Shown here one piece after another: positions 35,315 through 44,176 of a stretch of DNA of 64,000 nt. How positions within the stretch are numbered: the stretch's first letter is position 1; every line of letters begins with the position of its first letter. The DNA is taken from NCBI GenBank assembly GCA_035295125.1, contig DATGJP010000068.1, positions 124,001 to 188,000 on the forward strand, read 5' to 3'. The position numbers and the translations under genes were made by a program. The notes under the pieces were generated by a model. The model saw only the letters and a program-made list of their open reading frames with translations. It searched no databases and was not told where the DNA came from. The DNA is from JAICMB01 sp035295125 (GTDB lineage Bacteria; Acidobacteriota; Terriglobia; Bryobacterales; Bryobacteraceae).

Positions 35315-36111
35315 GTGACCACCTCGTGGATGGCCCATGTCTCCTCGGGGGTCGCGCCGGCCCGAGTCAGAAGCGCGCGGCTGCGCCATTTACATTCCTG
35401 GATCAGGAGCGTGCTGGCGGGAGCGAACCGCGTGATGCCAGGGATCGAGGTGAGTACTGTTGAACCTAGGGCGCCATCCCGGAGCACCACGCTGCGGTCA
35501 AAGCTGATTCGCGTCCCATCGGACAAGTCAAGGCCATCGTCGCCAATCCGGCTTGCACCGATTCGGGCGCCATTCAGGTAAAGAATCGTGTTTTGATACG
35601 CACCTTGCCAGTCGATCCAAACCACGCTCGTGGAATCCGTCACGATCCGCCCCCAGCGAAGCTGCGAAATCGGCATGTGCCAGGGCGCGATCGAGAGACG
35701 TAGATGCTCAAGGTAACCCGGCCCGGCAATCGCGTGTCCGCGTTGCGTGGTCACCGAAGCCCGCGAATCGGGCTGCAGGCAACTCCACTCCACTTCTCCC
35801 TCCTCGGAACGATATACGATTTCCCGCAATGGCTGGGACCGTGACACCCACTCCCCTCGCATTCCCAGTGGGGCACAGCGCCAAATCACCTTTTCATCCA
35901 ACGGCTGCGGCAAGGCCAAACGGCGCAGGGAACTCCACGACTCGGTTGCTCGGTCGCGGGTATAAACCAGAGCGCTTTGATACGGCATGGAAATCGACCC
36001 AAGCCGCAACCTGGCGCAGTATCCGATGAACACGTCCCCGTCAGGTGAAACGCAATCGGCGTACCATTTCCCAAGCTCAAATCCTATCCGATTCGCCTTA
36101 GCGGAGTCCAC
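35305..36111 (-). CDS. Lipocalin-like (AttH/CrtC-type) protein, tentative
   Basis: 268 residues, no signal peptide, beta-rich with many Trp. The stretches GYLEHLRLSIAPWHMPISQLRWGR and SVVWIDWQGAYQNTILYLNG recall the AttH/CrtC-like lipocalin fold (hydratase or tocopherol-cyclase-like domains), which bind or act on hydrophobic molecules. I cannot confirm the family by eye. It overlaps the cytochrome gene upstream by 14 bases and the membrane fusion gene downstream by ten, so it belongs to the same operon and may handle a lipid or quinone-like ligand. Confidence 0.6.
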   Translation of the reverse strand: MDSAKANRIGFELGKWYADCVSPDGDVFIGYCARLRLGSISMPYQSALVYTRDRATESWSSLRRLALPQPLDEKVIWRCAPLGMRGEWVSRSQPLREIVYRSEEGEVEWSCLQPDSRASVTTQRGHAIAGPGYLEHLRLSIAPWHMPISQLRWGRIVTDSTSVVWIDWQGAYQNTILYLNGARIGASRIGDDGLDLSDGTRISFDRSVVLRDGALGSTVLTSIPGITRFAPASTLLIQECKWRSRALLTRAGATPEETWAIHEVVTWP

Positions 36112-37177
36112 GGACGTGGCAACCTCCGCAAGTGTCTTCGAACGTGTGGCAGGTCATGCAGGCACGCTGGTTCAGCATGGCGATTCGCGCGTGTCCTCCG
36201 GCTTTAAAGAGGGGCAGCGGCTGATGGCTGCGGGGAAGCTCGCTATGGCACCGCACGCAGAAATCGGCCACGTGACAGGTGGCGCATGAGGCGCGGTCGA
36301 TGGCTGCGAATTGGCCGTGGATGTCATCTTTCCAGCGGGCCGTGTGGGAAGCCGGTTTCATCACCTGGTGGCAATTGGCGCAGTCGTATTTTGTGGGATC
36401 GCTGAGACGGTGGCAGGTAGTGCAATCGACGCCATTGATGTCTTTGGATTTGAAATGGACTGCGTGAGAAAATCGCAGGTCCGCGGTTGGGGCGATGCGC
36501 ACTGGCTGCGATTCCATCTCCACTGGCGAGTGGCAGCCTTCGCATTCGCTGGTTACGAGCGATGCGCTCAGGCGCGGACGTATGCCGGGTGTCGAGTGGC
36601 AGGCGGCGCATTCGACGTGCGTCGGAATTGCCGGCTGGACAGTGTTAGCCGCTACTTTGTGGCAGTAGGCGCAATCAGCCCGGAATCCTGTGGCGGCGTC
36701 CCGGCGGGCTTTGCCGTCCATGTGCCGGTCGTGCGAGAAGCGGCTCAAAATCGTGTGCGCCGGCTCGCGATTCGGACCGTGGCAGACCGCACACACCGCC
36801 GACGGATTCTTGTCGTATTTCGCAAAAGCTTCCTGGTGACAGACCTGGCATTGCTGGTGGCCCGGCTTCTTGAGCATCACCGAACCTCGTTCGCTCGGCA
36901 CATGACAGAGACTGCAGGTCAGGGTGCCTAATTTCGCTTTGTGAAGAGCGTGCACATCGGCATGTACAGTGCTGGCGCCGAGCAGGACGAATCCAACCCA
37001 GACGCGCCATAGTACCGACGCGGTTAGCCGGCCCAGAGGTGGCGCAGGCGGTTTCGCCTGCCTTTTGACCTCACCGGAGACGAGCAGGCGAAACCGCCTG
37101 CGCCACCTTGTTTTCATCCACTCCCAGGAGCCCGCGGTCGGCGGCGACGGCTCAAGACTCGGTTGGTGGGAAGTCAC
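36098..37177 (-). CDS. Twelve-haem c-type cytochrome
   Basis: About 359 residues with twelve CxxCH haem-binding motifs (first CSLCH, last CGGCH) and several extra His for bis-His ligation. A hydrophobic export segment (WVGFVLLGASTVHA) comes only after about 60 residues. It is a periplasmic or outer-membrane-associated electron conduit. The start is unsettled. GTG 37177 is two codons after the barrel stop, and ATG 37117 is also in frame. Both lie before or inside a palindromic repeat that is translated as RWRRRF...RQAKPPAPP. There is no ATG, GTG or TTG between the repeat and the hydrophobic core, so the repeat seems to have displaced the original start. It resembles MtrA/DmsE-like conduits in arrangement. 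Confidence 0.88.
   Translation of the reverse strand: MTSHQPSLEPSPPTAGSWEWMKTRWRRRFRLLVSGEVKRQAKPPAPPLGRLTASVLWRVWVGFVLLGASTVHADVHALHKAKLGTLTCSLCHVPSERGSVMLKKPGHQQCQVCHQEAFAKYDKNPSAVCAVCHGPNREPAHTILSRFSHDRHMDGKARRDAATGFRADCAYCHKVAANTVQPAIPTHVECAACHSTPGIRPRLSASLVTSECEGCHSPVEMESQPVRIAPTADLRFSHAVHFKSKDINGVDCTTCHRLSDPTKYDCANCHQVMKPASHTARWKDDIHGQFAAIDRASCATCHVADFCVRCHSELPRSHQPLPLFKAGGHARIAMLNQRACMTCHTFEDTCGGCHVRGLR
37038..37107. repeat. Palindromic repeat with perfect 24-base inverted arms
   Basis: The arm at 37038-37061 is the exact reverse complement of 37084-37107, with a 22-base spacer. Each arm itself contains the small hairpin GCAGGCG-GTTT-CGCCTGC. Flanking blocks (TTGTTTTCATCCACT, CACCGGAGA) match the other copies. 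It lies within the 5-prime coding region of the twelve-haem cytochrome. Confidence 0.85.
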
Positions 37178-37180
37178 AGG

Positions 37181-38692
37181 CTAGTATTTCCAATTCACGC
37201 CCAGGCGCAACACGCGGGAGTTCTTCAAGTCGGGACGGAACAGGAAGAAGTCGTTATCCAGGTTATAGCCGGCATACACGCGCGTATGGCGGTCGAGACG
37301 CCACCATCCGTCGGCCAGCCATCCGCTCTGGTGCAGACCCGAGTTAATGAGAAAGCGGTCCTGGAGGCTAATCCGCCGATAATAGGCGCCACCGCTCAGG
37401 TTCAGCCGTCCTTCAGCGAACGCGCGGCCGATCTGGCCGGTAAGATCCTTGACGCTGGTTTCACCGGACTGGCTAACGTCATCGAAGCTTGTAGCGTTGA
37501 ACGCGCTCAGGCGGTCGGAGTCGTGCTCATGATATTCAAAGAAGGCCTGGTATTTGCGCGCGGGCATCCATTGCGCGTTCACCCGGTAATCCTGGAATGA
37601 CGTGTCGAAGGCGCTTTGATCGGCGGAATCGTTGAGCCGCCGCACCCACACGGCGCCGCCCAACTGCAGCGTTCCCGACACTGTGCGTTGCAGGCTTCCC
37701 ACGAACTGACTGAACGGGGACAGCGGACCAAAGTTCAGCCGCGGAGGCAGGATGAACGTGTAATCAAAAACGTAATCCTTGTTCGTCAGCTTTTGGAAAA
37801 AGCTGAGCCGGGCGATGGTCCGGCCATTTCGCCCGCTATACATCGCTTGCGTGCTCAAATCTACTGGCGAACCGCCGAACACGCGGAAATAAGTGCTCAA
37901 AAGCCAGTCCCGGCCGATCCGCTGGCGGTAAGTCAGGCTGTTCGAGCCGCGAATGTACCAAAGCGTCTCGTATTCAAGACTGCCGTTGCCGGGCAGACGG
38001 AAGACGAGGTTCGCGCCGCCGATGGCGCGCGGCTCCGGGTCCGCAAAGAATGTGAAGCGCCGGCCGCCAAACACAGTCAGAGCAAATGGACGGCGGTCCA
38101 CGGTCAGGGAGGCGCCATCGAACGCCGCTGTTTCCAGGCTCTGGCTATACTGACGTCCCAACTGCAGCGACACGCCCGACGGCATCTGGATGTTCATCGA
38201 AGCATTCAGCAGATCAATGCGCCGGTCGGACGGAAACGTTTCCAGGATGTTCTGTGCCGGTGCGCCCGGTGCGACATTCGAGAGATCCTGCTCGTAGCGC
38301 GCCGTAAAATGCGTGCTCACGCGATCGGAGAGCCAGCCTCGCGTTCCGAAATCCAACAGTTCAAAAAAACGGTTAGAGTCGGGCTGGAAAGCCTGCTGAT
38401 ACGGTATGCCGCCAGGATTGAAAACGCCGGTGAACGGCGCGTTGATAACGCCGGTTATGGTCGGCAGACCGGTGAAGCTGGTGCTGTAGCGCCAATACTC
38501 CGACCGGCTCTCGAAGAAGAAATGGCCGTTGAAACCGGAATTGGCGTCGCGGTTCTGAAGCGGGGGCAGGCTCGTTGAGCCGAGCAGCGCATCCCATGCC
38601 TGATTGATCGTCGGTGGAGAATCCTGCGCTCCGAGGATGGGCGTAAGGGAATAAAGACAGATCAATACGCTGTACCAACGCCGTTGGTTCAC
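37181..38692 (-). CDS. Outer-membrane beta-barrel protein (porin partner of cytochromes)
   Basis: 503 residues with a signal peptide ending LGAQ (residue 23). A short linker leads to many alternating amphipathic strands (HFFFESRSEYWRYSTSF, GVSLQLGRQYSQSLE, RVYAGYNLDNDFFLF) and a C-terminal RLGVNWKY with final aromatic residue, the outer-membrane insertion signal. Length and context fit an MtrB/PioB-like barrel that would sheath a multihaem cytochrome to carry electrons across the outer membrane, but sequence family cannot be proven by eye. The start overlaps the TPR gene stop (ATGA). The cytochrome gene follows directly. Confidence 0.75.
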   Translation of the reverse strand: MNQRRWYSVLICLYSLTPILGAQDSPPTINQAWDALLGSTSLPPLQNRDANSGFNGHFFFESRSEYWRYSTSFTGLPTITGVINAPFTGVFNPGGIPYQQAFQPDSNRFFELLDFGTRGWLSDRVSTHFTARYEQDLSNVAPGAPAQNILETFPSDRRIDLLNASMNIQMPSGVSLQLGRQYSQSLETAAFDGASLTVDRRPFALTVFGGRRFTFFADPEPRAIGGANLVFRLPGNGSLEYETLWYIRGSNSLTYRQRIGRDWLLSTYFRVFGGSPVDLSTQAMYSGRNGRTIARLSFFQKLTNKDYVFDYTFILPPRLNFGPLSPFSQFVGSLQRTVSGTLQLGGAVWVRRLNDSADQSAFDTSFQDYRVNAQWMPARKYQAFFEYHEHDSDRLSAFNATSFDDVSQSGETSVKDLTGQIGRAFAEGRLNLSGGAYYRRISLQDRFLINSGLHQSGWLADGWWRLDRHTRVYAGYNLDNDFFLFRPDLKNSRVLRLGVNWKY

Positions 38693-39462
38693 CGCCTGGG
38701 CTCTGTTGTCCCCGATTGACTCTGTAATCTCGTCATGCGTCTTTTCGCCAGCTCAATTCGCCACGGATAGGTGTCGCTGTGCCATTGGGTCGCTTTCAGA
38801 TACAGATCCAGTTCCGTGACTGCTTCGGCCGCCAGACCCATTTTCTCGTAAAGCCCGGCTAGTGACCAATGGACGTGGGCGTTGTTGGCCTCGTCGCCCG
38901 TGACGGCTTTTGATACGTCGGTAACCGGCGATAGCGCGAGTTCGGCTTTATACGCCGCGATCGCATGGGCGGCCGAATCCGGCATGCCCGCGTACGTGTC
39001 GCCAATCAGGGCGTTGACGCCGAGCCGCAACGGGTCGATCTCCAGCACCTCCTTGAACAGGGCGATGGCGTCTTCGGGATTGGTCCACCTGAGCAGGTTG
39101 CCCAGCCGCAGACGCACCGTGAACATACAAGGCGGCGGATCGGTGGTTTGGCCGAAGCCCGCCGGCGCCGAGGTGAGGATCTGGCAGGTCCCGTTCACCC
39201 GGCTATTCATCGACAGAGCCGTCCGGTAATCGTCCATGGCGCCCTGAAAATCTTCCAGGTCGTCCTGCTTGTGGATGCCGCGCTGCGCGAATTCCCAGGC
39301 ATTCGAAGGCTGGTCGATTCTGAGCAAGTCCCAATCGACGCGACCCTCGAAGTAGAAGGGATTGCGGACCGGGTAGTTCGGGTTGGCTGTCTGGTAGGTA
39401 ACGCCAGGCTGGTAACTCTGGGCTGCCGCGGTCAGCGATACGACGAAAAGGAGGGTCCGCAT
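38689..39462 (-). CDS. Exported TPR-containing protein
   Basis: 257 residues: signal peptide (MRTLLFVVSLTAAAQS), then a region with Asn, Pro and aromatic residues. TPR-like helix pairs follow from about 60 to the end: DFQGAMDDYRTALSMNSR, DAIALFKEVLEIDPLRLGVNALIGD, VHWSLAGLYEKMGLAAEAVTEL. It is likely a periplasmic scaffold for assembling the barrel-cytochrome complex encoded around it. It begins three bases after the five-haem gene and overlaps the barrel gene by four bases. Confidence 0.82.
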   Translation of the reverse strand: MRTLLFVVSLTAAAQSYQPGVTYQTANPNYPVRNPFYFEGRVDWDLLRIDQPSNAWEFAQRGIHKQDDLEDFQGAMDDYRTALSMNSRVNGTCQILTSAPAGFGQTTDPPPCMFTVRLRLGNLLRWTNPEDAIALFKEVLEIDPLRLGVNALIGDTYAGMPDSAAHAIAAYKAELALSPVTDVSKAVTGDEANNAHVHWSLAGLYEKMGLAAEAVTELDLYLKATQWHSDTYPWRIELAKRRMTRLQSQSGTTEPRR

Positions 39463-39465
39463 TGC

Positions 39466-41574
39466 TTACTCCTGGGCCGCTCCTACGGTAACGTCGGCAG
39501 TCGCAATCGCGGTGATGTTCTTCAGATAGCTGTCAATCGTGCTCTCGTCGAGCAGGTGCAGGTCATGGCCGGCCGGGCCGTCCGGACCGGTCGTGCGCGC
39601 CAGGAATCGCATGAACAATGGCGGGAAGTGTTCATAGTTCACCTGCGCATGGATGTGCAGCGGTGCCTTGATCGAATCAACTCCCAATTCCGAAAGCTCG
39701 TCCTGGGTCGGCAGCTTGATCTGGTATCGGAAGGTCCGGGGCACCAGGGGCCGCAGCGACCGGAAATTGTCCACCGTGTTGGCAAACGAGGCGCTGAAGG
39801 TCTCCTCGTAATGGGGATTGGCGGCGATGACGGGATTGCCGTCGGCGTCCGTTCGCCCCAAACTCTGGCCGGGAAGGTAGACGCGCGTCAGCTCATTGCG
39901 GAAAAGCACGAGGCCTTCGGTTGCCCCGGCATACACGCGGGCGTCGGGACCGTCATCCGGACCCAACTCGAAAACCTGGTTCGTATGACCGTTGGTCGAC
40001 GCCCCCGGAGCATACGTATCCGTGTGACGGCCGGGGTCGACGACAGCGTGGATATGTTCCAGGTCTTCGTCGGCGAGATTACCATCCGGCTGCGTCTCTC
40101 CGGTCTCGGGGTGCGGTTTGTCGACCGAATACCCGGACTGATACAGCAGCAATCCATTGTCGTCGGTCACGGAAAGCTGGATATACGTGGTGCGCTCCTG
40201 CGAAAAGCCCGCCGGAAACCGATGACCGGTGAGCGCAACGCATTCCACCCGGACGTTCAGATCCTGCCCGGGCTGGAAGGTCGCGTCGGTCTTATCCAGG
40301 TTAATGCGAACCGCCGCGTTCAGAAGGGCCGCCCGACGATCGCCCAACGATGCCGGGATGCCGTGACTGTCGACCCCCGTGCCATACACGTTAGGATATT
40401 GGGGGCCAAGCCGTGCCCGGATCGCATCGTCACCCGCCATTGGCACGTCGACACCCGTGAAATAATGCGTCACTACCTGGCGCTTCGAGAGCGGATAGCC
40501 TTCGTCGGTGGAGACACCAGGCACCGCGGCGTAATCCTGCGGGAAAATGCCGGGGGTCGGGCTGGTGACTTTCATATCGCCGACGGTGTAAGTGGACGTG
40601 CCCGCGAACGGGAAGGTCGACATGTGGCAATCCTGGCACCGAACCACCGCGCCGAAAGGATTATTGGTGCTGTTGTAGGCTCCCGTTTGCCATTCGGAGC
40701 TGAGATTCTCGAGGCGGAAATAGGTGACGGACTCGCCGCCCAAGTTCATGTCGTGCTCATAATGCTGAAGATTGCCGGGGCCCTCACCGCCCAGCGGCAC
40801 CCGGACATCATGGCAGGCATTGCAAAACGCCGAGCTCCGCAGCAGCGCGATTTTATCCGGGTCGTCGCTGGCGACGTGGAAGTTGCCCTTCGCCATCACA
40901 GGGAACTGAAAAGGCCCGACCTTTTCCACCGTGTGATTGAAGATCAGGGAGGTGTTGGCGAAACCGTCGTGCTGAAAGCTGCGATTCAGGTCGATGCCGC
41001 CGACGTTGTGACAGAGATCGCAGGTAATACCGGCCGCCCCCAACGACGGTTGCGCGCCTGCCGGAGGTGCACCGCCGGGCTGATCCGGAAGGACTTGATT
41101 GCCGGAGGCATCCACAAGATGGTAATCCCGGAGCGGCCGGAACAAGTCCGGCCGGAAGTCATTCAGAATGCCGGTCAACTCAGCCACTTCTCGCGTCGTA
41201 GGACTGTCCCCCATCCGCTCGGTATGCGGATTGTGGCAAGTCAGACAGAACCCGGCCTGCACCTGCCGCAAATTTGTAAACGCGGGGGTCGTGAACATGT
41301 TTGTGTTCATGGCCGTCCCATCAGGGAGCAGCTTCGGGCTGTCGGCATAAACCGGCCGCAGCAGACCTCCATTGAGGAAGTTGGCCGAAACTTCCAGGCC
41401 GTTCATAAGCGGGCTGATGTTGCGGTACCCGGATTTTACGGCGCTGCGAAGCTCGTCATACTGCCTCTGATGGCAGGGAAGACACTTTTCCGGCCGCTGG
41501 TAATCCTGATTATTGAAGACCGCCTGGGCTCCAACCGTTGCCGTGGCCAGCGCGAATGCGCACAACAGCTTCAC
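39466..41574 (-). CDS. Exported multihaem cytochrome c with five CxxCH motifs
   Basis: About 702 residues. Five CxxCH motifs (CLPCH, CLTCH, CDLCH, CNACH, CQDCH) lie in the N-terminal half. The C-terminal half is beta-rich with no haem motif and has GHRFPAGFSQERTTYIQLSV, a stretch seen in large periplasmic multihaem proteins. It probably passes electrons to or from the twelve-haem protein. I prefer GTG 41574 because GGAGG lies four bases upstream and a clean signal peptide follows (KLLCAFALATATVGAQA); TTG 41622 would add 16 residues. It is the first gene of the six-gene operon ending at 33380. Confidence 0.87.
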   Translation of the reverse strand: MKLLCAFALATATVGAQAVFNNQDYQRPEKCLPCHQRQYDELRSAVKSGYRNISPLMNGLEVSANFLNGGLLRPVYADSPKLLPDGTAMNTNMFTTPAFTNLRQVQAGFCLTCHNPHTERMGDSPTTREVAELTGILNDFRPDLFRPLRDYHLVDASGNQVLPDQPGGAPPAGAQPSLGAAGITCDLCHNVGGIDLNRSFQHDGFANTSLIFNHTVEKVGPFQFPVMAKGNFHVASDDPDKIALLRSSAFCNACHDVRVPLGGEGPGNLQHYEHDMNLGGESVTYFRLENLSSEWQTGAYNSTNNPFGAVVRCQDCHMSTFPFAGTSTYTVGDMKVTSPTPGIFPQDYAAVPGVSTDEGYPLSKRQVVTHYFTGVDVPMAGDDAIRARLGPQYPNVYGTGVDSHGIPASLGDRRAALLNAAVRINLDKTDATFQPGQDLNVRVECVALTGHRFPAGFSQERTTYIQLSVTDDNGLLLYQSGYSVDKPHPETGETQPDGNLADEDLEHIHAVVDPGRHTDTYAPGASTNGHTNQVFELGPDDGPDARVYAGATEGLVLFRNELTRVYLPGQSLGRTDADGNPVIAANPHYEETFSASFANTVDNFRSLRPLVPRTFRYQIKLPTQDELSELGVDSIKAPLHIHAQVNYEHFPPLFMRFLARTTGPDGPAGHDLHLLDESTIDSYLKNITAIATADVTVGAAQE

Positions 41575-41687
41575 CTTACCTCCAACACCCCAACAATTGC
41601 GGACTTTAATCTGTTTTATCAAGTCGTCTGCCTCTACGCAAGCGGCGGCTTGCAGCGCCTCTGCATGCTATCGTGAGGGAAGTGTCG

Positions 41688-42467
41688 TTGCCGTTAAATT
41701 TCCACCTGGAGCACTATGAGGGACCGCTCGATCTGCTGCTGGACCTGATCCGCAAGCAGGAGATCAACATCCACGACATCCCCATTGCGTCCATAACGGC
41801 ACAATACCTGGAGTATATGAAGCGCGCCACGGAGCTCGACATGGAGTTGAGCAGCGAGTTCGTTTACATGGCGGCTACGCTGATCCATATCAAGTCTAAG
41901 TTATTGCTTCCAAAGGATCCGGAGCTGGAAAAGATCTCCCCGGAAGAGGATCCGCGAAAAGAATTGGTGGACCGGCTTCTGGAGCATGAGCGCTTCAAGA
42001 ACGCCGCCGAGATGCTGCAGCAGAAGCGACTGGTTGAAGAGGCCATCTGGTCGAACCCTCAGATCGACAAGTTTCTGTCGGAAGAGGACAGCCCGGGACT
42101 GGCGGTGACGATATTCGACCTGGTTCGGACGTTCCAGACCGTACTGGAGCGCGCAAAATCGCGGCCCACATACAGTATCGACCGGGAGTCCGTCAGCGTC
42201 CCCGATATGATACGGTACGTCGAGGCCATGCTCAAGACCACCCGAAAAGACCAGAGCGTCTCGGCGACAGCGCTATTCGAGAAGCAGAAGACCCGCCGGG
42301 CCATGGTGGTCCTCTTTCTGGCGATCCTGGAGTTGGTCAAGCGGCAGGCCATCCTGCTTACGCAGGGCGATCTGTTTGGCGACATCGGCATTAAGAAAAA
42401 CCGCGATTTTGAGGAAGCGCTGGGTGCGGACGACTCGCTCACCGCGATCGAACAGGAATACAGCTAA
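41688..42467 (+). CDS. scpA: Segregation and condensation protein A
   Basis: About 259 residues. The kleisin N-terminal motif FHLEHYEGPLDLLLDLIRKQEINIHDIPI is intact, followed by MAATLIHIKSKLLLPK. A C-terminal winged helix (TRRAMVVLFLAILELVKRQAILLTQGDLFGDI) completes it. With ScpB and SMC it compacts and separates chromosomes. The start is not settled. TTG 41688 has GAGGGA at a good distance (41675-41680); GTG 41682 and GTG 41673 are in frame too. scpB follows after six bases. Confidence 0.92.
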   Translation: MPLNFHLEHYEGPLDLLLDLIRKQEINIHDIPIASITAQYLEYMKRATELDMELSSEFVYMAATLIHIKSKLLLPKDPELEKISPEEDPRKELVDRLLEHERFKNAAEMLQQKRLVEEAIWSNPQIDKFLSEEDSPGLAVTIFDLVRTFQTVLERAKSRPTYSIDRESVSVPDMIRYVEAMLKTTRKDQSVSATALFEKQKTRRAMVVLFLAILELVKRQAILLTQGDLFGDIGIKKNRDFEEALGADDSLTAIEQEYS

Positions 42468-42473
42468 GAGCAA

Positions 42474-43409
42474 ATGAACGAAGTAGAAGAACAATCGCCG
42501 GAGGCCAGTCCGGTGGCGGAGAAGCCGGTGGAGGAGAATCCGGAAGCCCCGGTGGAGCAGCAGCCCGAATCCGAGGTTTCTCAGGACGAGGCGGTGGAAA
42601 CTACCCCCGAGGAATCTGAAGAGGGGGCTCCCGCCGAGGAGGTGATGGTCGAGGAACTGGTGGTCGAATCGGCTCCCGGTCCGGACCAAGACACCCAACT
42701 GAAGGCAGTAATCGAAGCTGCAATCTACATTACCGATGAACCGTTATCCGCCGCACAGATTGCTGCGGCATTGGGCCAGCCTCCCGAGATCGTAAATCGG
42801 CTACTCGATGAATTGGCCCTCGATTACAACAGTCCGGGGCGAGGGCTGAGCATCCGCGAGGTCGCGGGTGGTTACAAGATGGCCACCAAGCCCGAACATC
42901 ATGAAGCGGTTCGGAACTTCGTCAAGAACCTGAAACCGCCTCTGAAGCTGTCCCTGGCGGCCCTCGAAACGCTGGCCGTCATCGCGTACAAGCAGCCGAT
43001 TACGGCGCCTGAGATCAATGAAATTCGAGGCGTTCAGGGGTCCGGCGTTTTGAAAACGCTAATCGACCGCAAGCTGATCGCGACCGGAGGACGGAAACAG
43101 GTGATCGGCAAGCCGATTCTGTACAAAACGACGAAAGACTTTCTGGTCCAGTTTGGATTGAAGGACCTGGCTGAACTGCCAACACTGAAGGAATTCGAGG
43201 AGCTTGGACGATTGGCGTTGAACGAGCCCGATTCCGCTCCCCCAACGGTGAAAGAGCCGGACCCCGAGCCGGTTCCCCAACACGACCCGGAGCCGCAGCC
43301 CGAGCCGGGACCTCAACCGGACCCGAAACCCCAACCAAACCCGGAACCTCAGCCCGAGCCCGATCCCGAGCCGCCGACGGATCCGGAACAAGCTCCCGTT
43401 ACCGATTAA
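42474..43409 (+). CDS. scpB: Segregation and condensation protein B, with extended termini
   Basis: 311 residues, longer than usual (about 180-200). The double winged-helix core (about 70-240) has AVIEAAIYITDEPLSAAQIAAALG, GRGLSIREVAGGYKMATKPEH, AALETLAVIAYKQPITAPEINEIRGV and LKTLIDRKLIATGGRK. The first 65 residues are strongly acidic (Glu/Val/Pro-rich). The last 60 are a repetitive P-E-P-Q/P-D-P tail. Both are probably disordered. It is part of the SMC-ScpAB condensin. It lies six bases after scpA and two bases before rluB. Confidence 0.92.
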   Translation: MNEVEEQSPEASPVAEKPVEENPEAPVEQQPESEVSQDEAVETTPEESEEGAPAEEVMVEELVVESAPGPDQDTQLKAVIEAAIYITDEPLSAAQIAAALGQPPEIVNRLLDELALDYNSPGRGLSIREVAGGYKMATKPEHHEAVRNFVKNLKPPLKLSLAALETLAVIAYKQPITAPEINEIRGVQGSGVLKTLIDRKLIATGGRKQVIGKPILYKTTKDFLVQFGLKDLAELPTLKEFEELGRLALNEPDSAPPTVKEPDPEPVPQHDPEPQPEPGPQPDPKPQPNPEPQPEPDPEPPTDPEQAPVTD

Positions 43410-43411
43410 GA

Positions 43412-44176
43412 ATGTCCGAAGAGAGACTGCAGAAGTTGCTCGCGCACGCCGGCATCGCCAGCCGCCGCAAAGCCGAGGAACTCATACTGGCCGGGAGCGT
43501 TACCGTCAACGGGAAGATTATCACCGAACTCGGCACGAAGGCCGACCTGGACCACGATCACGTCAAAGTGAATGGGAAGCTGATCCGGGCAACTCGTCAC
43601 CCCATCTACCTCGCTCTTAATAAGCCCCGGAATTGCGTGACGACAGTCAGCGACCCCGAAGGCCGCAAGACCGTTATGGACCTGCTCAAAGGCGTTCATG
43701 AGCGCGTGTATCCGGTCGGACGGCTGGACTACCAGAGCGAGGGTTTGCTGCTGCTCACCAATGATGGCGAATTCGCGAACCGCATTACCTCAGCATCCAA
43801 GCACGTCGTGAAGATATACGTCGTCAAGGCGAACGGGCACCTTACCGAGCAACAGGAAGAGCAATTCCGGACCGGGATTCGTCTGAAAGGCAGAATGACA
43901 GCGTCGGCCGGTTTGAAGCTGATCCGCCGCGCCGAGAATCCGTGGTACGAGGTGCGACTGATTGAGGGGCGCCAGAACCAGATTCGACTCATGTTTAACC
44001 ACTTCGGTCTGCTCGTGGAAAAGCTCAGACGGGTCAAGATCGGATTTCTGGAACTCGGACCACTCAAGCCGGGAGAGTTCCGGCACCTCACGCCGGGCGA
44101 GATCACGCGTTTTCGAAAGGTGCTCAAGTTGGACGAAGAAGCAAAGCATGGCGAACATACCCGAACTGCTTCGTAA
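43412..44176 (+). CDS. rluB: Pseudouridine synthase of the RsuA/RluB family
   Basis: 254 residues: an N-terminal S4 RNA-binding domain (ERLQKLLAHAGIASRRKAEELI), then the catalytic domain with VGRLDYQSEGLLLLTNDGE (catalytic Asp in GRLD), LIEGRQNQIRLMF and LRRVKIG. RluB makes pseudouridine 2605 in 23S rRNA; the RsuA and RluE/F relatives are close, so the target is inferred mainly from neighbourhood (scpA-scpB-rluB is a conserved order). The CoA-binding protein gene overlaps its end by 29 bases. Confidence 0.9.
   Translation: MSEERLQKLLAHAGIASRRKAEELILAGSVTVNGKIITELGTKADLDHDHVKVNGKLIRATRHPIYLALNKPRNCVTTVSDPEGRKTVMDLLKGVHERVYPVGRLDYQSEGLLLLTNDGEFANRITSASKHVVKIYVVKANGHLTEQQEEQFRTGIRLKGRMTASAGLKLIRRAENPWYEVRLIEGRQNQIRLMFNHFGLLVEKLRRVKIGFLELGPLKPGEFRHLTPGEITRFRKVLKLDEEAKHGEHTRTAS

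Noticed and set aside
38965..41676. 903-codon open frame on the plus strand
   Set aside because: It is antisense to the five-haem cytochrome and TPR genes, which have clear motifs; high GC creates long opposite frames. The product resembles no protein.
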